Below, piece by piece: positions 14,248 through 18,635 of a DNA stretch of 18,635 nt (positions are counted from its first letter, which is position 1; every line of letters starts with the position of its first letter). The stretch spans positions 1 to 18,635 of the forward strand of contig JASJEI010000238.1 of assembly GCA_030064795.1 (NCBI GenBank), given 5' to 3'. Source of the DNA: Pleurocapsa sp. MO_226.B13. Its GTDB lineage: Bacteria > Cyanobacteriota > Cyanobacteriia > Cyanobacteriales > Xenococcaceae. A program made the translations under genes and the position numbers. The notes below the pieces were generated by a model that did no database searches, was not told the DNA's origin, and worked only from the letters and a program-made list of their open reading frames with translations.

Positions 14248-15480
14248 ATGCTAGTCTTTGAGTTTAAGTTAAAAGTCAACTCTATCCAAAAGCAATTAAT
14301 TGGTGATGCCATTCGCACTTCACAGTTTATTCGCAACTCTTGTTTGAGATATTGGATGGATGGTAAAAAAGAGGACCATCTTAATCGCTTTGCTTTAAAT
14401 AAATACACTAAAGTATTAGCTGATAATCCTAATTTTCCTTGGGCAAAAAAATTAAATTCAATGGCTAGACAAGCATCAGCCGAAAGAGCTTGGTCAGCTA
14501 TCTCTCGCTTCTTTGATAACTGTAAGAAATCCCCCCGCGCTTCGCGCACCCCCCTTGATAAGGGGGGCAGGGGGGATCGAGGATATCCTCGCTTTAAGAA
14601 AAACTCTCGTTCTGTCGAATATAAAACTTCAGGTTGGTCATTGTCTGAGGATAGAAAATACCTGACAATGACTGATAAGTTTGGCATCGGTAGAATGAAA
14701 TTAATTGGAAATCGTGATTTACATTTCTACGACCCTAAATTAATTAAAAGAGTCAGACTAATTAAACGTGCTGATGGATTTTACGCTCAATTTTGCATTG
14801 ATGTAGAACGAAGGGAAAATCGAGTATCTACAGGAAATAGTATTGGAATAGATTTAGGTCTAAACCATTTCTATACTGATTCTAATGCTAAAAAAGTAGA
14901 GAATCCTAAGTATTTGCGAAAATCCTTAAAACTTCTCAAAAGAAGACAACGACAGGTATCAAGAAAGAAAAAAGGGACTAGCAACAGACGCAAAGCTGTA
15001 AATAAATTAGCAAGAAAACATCTCAAGGTTTCTAGACAGAGGAAAGATTTTGTAATTAAAACTGCAAGAACTCTATGCGAATCTAACGATACGATTGTGC
15101 TGGAAAACCTCAATGTTCGTGGTTTAGTAAAAAATCACAATCTCGCTCTTTCTATCAGTGATGCGAGTTGGTCTCTTTTTCGAGACTGGTTAGAGTATTT
15201 TGGGGCAATTTTTGACAGAGAAGTATTAGCTGTTGACCCTAAATTTACTTCACAAGACTGTAGTAATTGCGGTCGAAGAGTCAAAAAATCTTTGAGTACT
15301 CGCACCCATAAATGTAGTTGTGGAACTGTACTTTGTCGCGACCACAATGCTGCGATTAACATTCTCAAATTAGGTACGGGCGGGCAGTCTGAAACCACTC
15401 CGATCTATGGAGTAAACGCTTCTGGACAGATGACCCTCTGGGTAGACTTGGAAACAAGTTTAGCTAAGGTTGCTGGTTGA
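14248..15480 (+). CDS. tnpB: RNA-guided endonuclease TnpB
   Basis: 410 residues, with the TnpB layout: N-terminal HTH_OrfB region (FEFKLKVNSIQKQLIGDAIR), RuvC-like nuclease and zinc finger. The catalytic triad is intact: D202 (GIDLGLNHF), E286 (IVLENLNVRGL) and D365 (CRDHNAAINI). The zinc finger has C338-x2-C341 and C356-x-C358. Residues 95-111 (SPRASRTPLDKGGRGDR) are an in-frame insertion encoded by a palindromic repeat, placed between FFDNCKK and GYPRFKK, which adjoin in ordinary members. TnpB proteins cut DNA next to a short motif, using a guide RNA from the element's right end, which favours retention of the transposon. Whether the insertion harms activity is unknown. The minus-strand frame over 14208-14687 is its shadow. 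Confidence 0.92.
   Translation: MLVFEFKLKVNSIQKQLIGDAIRTSQFIRNSCLRYWMDGKKEDHLNRFALNKYTKVLADNPNFPWAKKLNSMARQASAERAWSAISRFFDNCKKSPRASRTPLDKGGRGDRGYPRFKKNSRSVEYKTSGWSLSEDRKYLTMTDKFGIGRMKLIGNRDLHFYDPKLIKRVRLIKRADGFYAQFCIDVERRENRVSTGNSIGIDLGLNHFYTDSNAKKVENPKYLRKSLKLLKRRQRQVSRKKKGTSNRRKAVNKLARKHLKVSRQRKDFVIKTARTLCESNDTIVLENLNVRGLVKNHNLALSISDASWSLFRDWLEYFGAIFDREVLAVDPKFTSQDCSNCGRRVKKSLSTRTHKCSCGTVLCRDHNAAINILKLGTGGQSETTPIYGVNASGQMTLWVDLETSLAKVAG
14529..14577. repeat. Palindromic REP-like repeat inside tnpB
   Basis: The block is bounded by ATCCCCCC and GGGGGGAT. It contains GCGC-TTC-GCGC and CCCCCCTT-GAT-AAGGGGGG hairpins. It is GC-rich and unlike the surrounding AT-rich tnpB, and matches in style the C-run/G-run repeats scattered in cyanobacterial genomes. 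The insertion into the coding frame is about 51 nt, so the frame is kept. Confidence 0.75.
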
Positions 15481-15565
15481 AAGAAGAACCTTCGCGCCTT
15501 TAACTGCGTCTTGGGGAATCCCCCCGCTACGCGGGCGGGAGGATGTCAATTAACATGGTGATGAC
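15430..15565 (+). ncRNA. Predicted TnpB guide RNA (omega/reRNA) region
   Basis: In this family the guide RNA covers the end of tnpB and the right end of the element. Here the scaffold would end with the CCCGC-TAC-GCGGG stem (15523-15535) and TCAA (15546-15549), so the guide would be the flanking ~16 nt from 15550. Boundaries are inferred from the family, not from a promoter. Confidence 0.4.
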
Positions 15566-15588
15566 GATAGGATAAAGTCTTCAAAAAA

Positions 15589-16230
15589 ATGCTAGAAATT
15601 CAGAATCGATTAACAATTAAACACCACCTAATTTCTAAGATTGAAGAACTCAAACGCCATGGTTCTACTGTTGTTGATTCACCGATTACAGATTTAGAAA
15701 TTCAACCCCAACAAGCTCAATTTATTGAAACATCCTCTCAGGCTTTAGAGAAGTTAAATCCTTTCCCACGTCCTTTGTTGTATGGCAGTAGCCTACTTGA
15801 TGGTGCTTGGTTATTACAATACTCTACTGCCAGGGAAATTCGTTCTTTAAAACGTTTGCCTTTAGGATTTATGGTAGGAAACGTCTATCAAGTTATCGAT
15901 ATTAATAATGCTTCGTTTGAGAATAAAGCAGAAGTACAACATAGTTCGGGCTTATTATCGGGTTACGTGAGAATAACAGCTACCTTTGAACCATCCAAGG
16001 AAGGAGATGAGCAACTTCCCAACCAGAAAATTAATATAGAATTTAAACAAAGATTTTTGGGAATCAAGCGAGTTTTAGGTATTACAACCAATCTACTCGA
16101 TCCTTTTAGAGTCGTAGAAGCGAGAAACCCAACTGGCAGAATTCCTAGTTTAACTATTACATATATCGATGAAACAATGAGAATTGGGCGGGGTGGTGAT
16201 GGTAGTTTGTTTATTTTGACTAGAGGGTAA
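15589..16230 (+). CDS. PAP/fibrillin (plastid lipid-associated) family protein
   Basis: 213 residues, typical for cyanobacterial members. The PAP_fibrillin core is clear: NPFPRPLLYGSSLLDGAWLL with QYSTAREI, then GNVYQVIDINNASFENKAEV, a central beta region (GYVRITATFEPS, INIEFKQRF), and the diagnostic C-terminal ITYIDETMRIGRGGDGSLFI. The N-terminal ~40 residues are a helical lead with no signal peptide. In plants and cyanobacteria such proteins associate with thylakoid lipids and lipid droplets and bind hydrophobic compounds; the exact role of this one is unknown. No strong ribosome site precedes the ATG. The haemagglutinin-type gene starts 82 bp downstream in the same direction but is probably unrelated in function. 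Confidence 0.88.
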   Translation: MLEIQNRLTIKHHLISKIEELKRHGSTVVDSPITDLEIQPQQAQFIETSSQALEKLNPFPRPLLYGSSLLDGAWLLQYSTAREIRSLKRLPLGFMVGNVYQVIDINNASFENKAEVQHSSGLLSGYVRITATFEPSKEGDEQLPNQKINIEFKQRFLGIKRVLGITTNLLDPFRVVEARNPTGRIPSLTITYIDETMRIGRGGDGSLFILTRG

Positions 16231-16311
16231 CAAATATTATTGTTCCCATCAAAATAACCGTTGAGAATGGTATTCTTTTTGAAATTACCTCACTGGGAGC
16301 GATCGATAATA

Positions 16312-18635
16312 ATGCGGTGTCTTAAAGCTCTATTCGTCTCACTACAGCTTGGTTTAGGTAGTCTCGGCTGTTTGTATACCAGCCCAATACTGGCTCAGAT
16401 TACCTCTGATGGTACAGTTAATACGCTTGTCAATCAAAACGGTAATGTAGCCGAGATTACGGGAGGAGAAACGCGAGAGAGTAATCTATTTCACAGTTTT
16501 CAGGATTTTTCAGTACAGACAGGAAATGAGGCTTTTTTTAATAACGCCGATAGCATCTCTAACATCTTGAGTCGCGTTACTGGCGGTAATATCTCCAATA
16601 TCGATGGTTTAATTCGGGCAAACGGTAGTGCCAGTTTGTTCTTGATTAACCCCGCAGGTATTATCTTTGGTGAGAATGCCAGTTTAGATATTGGTGGTTC
16701 GTTTTATAGCAGTAGTGCTAGTAGCATTTTATTTGAAGATGGTGAATTTAGTGCGGTAGATAATCTACAGCAGCCATTACTGACGATTAATGCACCAATA
16801 GGTTTGAGTTTTCGGGATAATCCAGAAGAGATTGTTAATCGTTCGCGAGTCGAAAACAGTTCTGGGGTATTAACAGGCTTAGAAATTAGTTCGGGGAATA
16901 ATCTAGCATTTGTTGGGGGAGATATTAGGTTTGAGTCGGGGAATGCTACTGCTAGGGGTGGAAATATTTATCTCGGTGGATTAGCTGAAGCAGGAATAGT
17001 TAATCTAAATCAGGATGGAAGTTTGAGTTTTCCTCAAGACCCAACTCTAGCCGATATTACTCTGACTAATGGTGCGCGTGTCGATGTTCGAGGTGCGGGA
17101 GGAGGAAATATTAGGGTTGATGGGAATAATCTCAGTTTGGCAGCAGGAGAATTGGGCAGGAGCGTGATTCTGGGAGGGATAGCTGCCGATTCTACTTCTG
17201 AAGAAGCCCAAGCAGGAGATGTTACGATTAACGTTGCTGAAAATATTACCCTGAATGATAGTGCTATTGGCAATCAAGTTGCTGGAGGAATAGGTAATTC
17301 GGGGAATATTACTATTACTACTGATTCTCTGGAATTAATCGATGGCGGTTTCGTTGATGCTAGTACCTTGGGTCAAGGTGATGCAGGGGCAGTTAACGTT
17401 ACCGCTACAGGAGATATTACCGCAGATGGGTTCGATTCAGGGGGTTTTCCTAGTGGCATTACTAGTCTGGTTGATACAGGTGCAACAGGAGATTCAGGAG
17501 GTGTTACCATCACTACTACTAATCTCAATCTAACCAATGGCGGTCGAGTTGATGCTAGTACCTTGGGTCAAGGAGATGCAGGAGCAGTTAATGTTACCGC
17601 TGAAGGAGATATTACCGCAGATGGGGAACAGTCAGGGGGTTTTCCTAGTGGCATTACTAGTGGGGTTGCTGAAGGTGCAACAGGAAATTCAGGAGGTGTT
17701 ACCATCACTACTACCAATCTCAATCTAACCAATGGCGGTCGAGTTGCTGCTAGTACCTTGGGTCAAGGAGATGCAGGAGCAGTTGATGTTACCGCTACGG
17801 GAGATATTACAGTAGATGGAGAAGATTTAGGGGGTTCTAATAGTGGCATTACTAGTCAGGCTAGTTCTGATGCAACAGGAGATTCAGGAGGTGTTACCAT
17901 CTCGACTACTAATCTCAATCTCACCAATGGCGGTCAAGTTGCTGCTGATACCTTGGGTCAAGGTAATGCAGCAGCAGTTAACGTTACCGCCACAGGAAAT
18001 ATTACCGCAGATGGAGAAGGTTCGAGGGGTTTTGCAAGTGGCATTACTAGTCTGGTTAATCCCGATGCAGTAGGAAATGCAGGAGGGATAACTATCTCGA
18101 CTGCTAATCTCAACCTTACCAATGGCGGTCGAGTTGATGCTAGTACCTTCGGTCAAGGTAATGCAGGGGCAGTTAATATTACCGCCACAGGAGATCTTAC
18201 CGCAGATGGTGAAGATTCAGCGGGTTTTCCTAGTCTTATTGATAGTCGAGTCGAACCTGATGCAACAGGAGATGCAGGAGGGATAACTATTTCTACTGCT
18301 AATCTCAACCTAACCAATGGCGGTCGAGTTGCTACTGATACCTCTGGTCAAGGTAATGCAGGGGCAGTTACTGTTACCGCTACAGGCGATCTTACCGCAG
18401 ATGGGGAAAATTCAGGGGGTTTTCCTAGTGGCATTACTAGTCTGGTTAATACGGGTGCAACAGGAGATGCAGGAGGGATAACCATCTCTACCACTAACCT
18501 CGACCTAAATGCTGGCGGTCGAGTTAATGCTAGTACCTTGGGTCAAGGAAATGCAGGGGCAGTTACTGTTACCGCTACGGGGGATCTTACCGCAGATGGA
18601 GAAAATTCAGCGGGTTTTCCTAGTGGAGTAGCTAG
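16312..18635 (+). CDS. Filamentous-haemagglutinin-type (TPS) exoprotein, 3' partial
   Basis: The frame is open from the ATG at 16312 to the window end (774 residues and continuing). Residues 1-28 form a signal peptide (LKALFVSLQLGLGSLGCL, predicted cut after ILA, before QITSDG). Residues ~30-160 are the haemagglutination-activity/TPS domain: DGTVNTLV, NLFHSFQDFSVQTGNEAFF, SRVTGGNISNIDGLIRANG, and the canonical NPAGIIFGENASLDIGGSF. This domain directs two-partner secretion through a TpsB outer-membrane pore. Residues ~160-343 are beta-helix-forming, with several NxxT/GG turns. From residue 344 exact 65-residue tandem repeats follow. No tpsB gene is visible. It is probably a secreted or surface adhesin; its ligand is unknown. 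Confidence 0.9.
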   Translation, partial: MRCLKALFVSLQLGLGSLGCLYTSPILAQITSDGTVNTLVNQNGNVAEITGGETRESNLFHSFQDFSVQTGNEAFFNNADSISNILSRVTGGNISNIDGLIRANGSASLFLINPAGIIFGENASLDIGGSFYSSSASSILFEDGEFSAVDNLQQPLLTINAPIGLSFRDNPEEIVNRSRVENSSGVLTGLEISSGNNLAFVGGDIRFESGNATARGGNIYLGGLAEAGIVNLNQDGSLSFPQDPTLADITLTNGARVDVRGAGGGNIRVDGNNLSLAAGELGRSVILGGIAADSTSEEAQAGDVTINVAENITLNDSAIGNQVAGGIGNSGNITITTDSLELIDGGFVDASTLGQGDAGAVNVTATGDITADGFDSGGFPSGITSLVDTGATGDSGGVTITTTNLNLTNGGRVDASTLGQGDAGAVNVTAEGDITADGEQSGGFPSGITSGVAEGATGNSGGVTITTTNLNLTNGGRVAASTLGQGDAGAVDVTATGDITVDGEDLGGSNSGITSQASSDATGDSGGVTISTTNLNLTNGGQVAADTLGQGNAAAVNVTATGNITADGEGSRGFASGITSLVNPDAVGNAGGITISTANLNLTNGGRVDASTFGQGNAGAVNITATGDLTADGEDSAGFPSLIDSRVEPDATGDAGGITISTANLNLTNGGRVATDTSGQGNAGAVTVTATGDLTADGENSGGFPSGITSLVNTGATGDAGGITISTTNLDLNAGGRVNASTLGQGNAGAVTVTATGDLTADGENSAGFPSGVA
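17341..18635 (+). repeat. 195-bp (65-aa) tandem repeats, six complete plus a partial
   Basis: Units begin at 17341, 17536, 17731, 17926, 18121, 18316 and 18511, all exactly 195 bp apart, the last cut by the window end. The protein unit is [N/D]GGRVDASTLGQGDAGAVNV, then TATGDITADGE-SGGFPSGIT, then SLV-TGATGDSGGVTITT, then TNLNLT. Copies agree most in GQG-AGAV, TA-GD(I/L)T and GG(V/I)TI, and vary in the middle SGGFPSGITS segment. The DNA is also highly similar between units, so recombination between copies is expected. Confidence 0.92.

Larger units (their letters stand above)
13641..15549. mobile_element. IS200/IS605-family element with divergent tnpA and tnpB
   Basis: TnpA (minus) and TnpB (plus) diverge from a 57-bp gap. 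The left end holds an imperfect hairpin region (CCCCCAC...GTGTGGAGGG, 13687-13736). The right end holds CCCGC-TAC-GCGGG (15523-15535), followed by TCAA at 15546-15549, a common right-end sequence of this family. These elements move as single strands and make no target duplication, so the outer limits are approximate. Both proteins keep their catalytic residues. Confidence 0.75.

Noticed and set aside
14208..14687. 159-codon minus-strand ORF over the 5' part of tnpB
   Set aside because: It is antisense to a clearly recognisable TnpB and has no family signature of its own.
17034..18156. Several small ORFs on both strands in the repeat region
   Set aside because: They are other-frame shadows of the exoprotein, and reappear because the DNA repeats.
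17341..18635. Regularly spaced repeats that could suggest a CRISPR array
   Set aside because: The 195-bp unit is one continuous coding frame with 65-residue protein repeats; there is no short repeat alternating with unrelated spacers.
1..18635. tRNA or rRNA genes
   Set aside because: I saw no cloverleaf with a T-loop GGTTCGAATCC-type block or conserved rRNA segment, though a covariance search was not possible.

Overview
The window looks like a cyanobacterial chromosome segment. The octamer GCGATCGC (HIP1) occurs many times on both strands. Several gene families are cyanobacterial in flavour: a DUF4278 protein, a PAP/fibrillin protein, CsbD-like proteins, an MGH1/GH63-type glycosidase, a ~1.9 kb IS200/IS605 element with divergent tnpA and tnpB, and haemagglutinin-like secreted proteins. 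I cannot place it at genus level. Functional genes here are separated by large amounts of genetic debris.

Layout. 1-1178: 3' end of a large extracellular-type protein ending in a malectin domain. 1279-1396: a compact hairpin-rich element with 11-bp terminal inverted repeats. 1476-1895: C-terminal scrap of an IS4-family transposase. 2112-3563 (minus): a Spondin_N + CHRD protein with a C-terminal tail typical of type I-secreted cyanobacterial proteins. 3564-4639: a long gap holding a decayed FG-GAP remnant, a MITE-like inverted-repeat element and a paired-box repeat. 4640-5304: two CsbD-like genes followed by a strong terminator. 5591-6867: a damaged ISAs1-family IS abutting the 3' end of an MGH1/GH63 glycosidase whose 5' part is gone. 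7211-7792: two small genes (a duplicated-motif 65-aa protein and a DUF4278 protein). 7890-9392 (minus): a sodium:solute symporter. 9487-9899 (minus): a chimeric pseudogene, glutathione S-transferase N-terminus joined to a HypB-like C-terminus at a HIP1 site. 10378-10764 (minus): an NTF2/SnoaL-like protein. 11067-12042: an XRE regulator and ImmA/IrrE metallopeptidase pair with a good promoter. 12090-12242: a second MITE-like element. 12683-13258: hypoxanthine phosphoribosyltransferase. 13255-13641 (minus): the C-terminal scrap of an RTX/calcium-binding protein. About 13641-15549: an IS200/IS605 transposon with TnpA and TnpB; tnpB carries an in-frame palindromic repeat. 15589-16230: a PAP/fibrillin protein. 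16312-end: the start of a two-partner-secretion exoprotein with at least six full 195-bp (65-aa) tandem repeats, running off the window.

How genes relate. Secreted or surface proteins recur (malectin protein, Spondin/CHRD protein, RTX tail, TPS exoprotein), and several are truncated beside mobile elements. The clear transcription units are csbD-like 1 and 2, the 65-aa gene with DUF4278, XRE with ImmA, and divergent tnpA/tnpB. I see no complete new defence or biosynthetic system. The most unusual items are the GST::HypB chimera, the repeat-bearing TnpB, the exactly periodic exoprotein repeats, the duplicated-motif small protein and several unexplained structured intergenic repeats.
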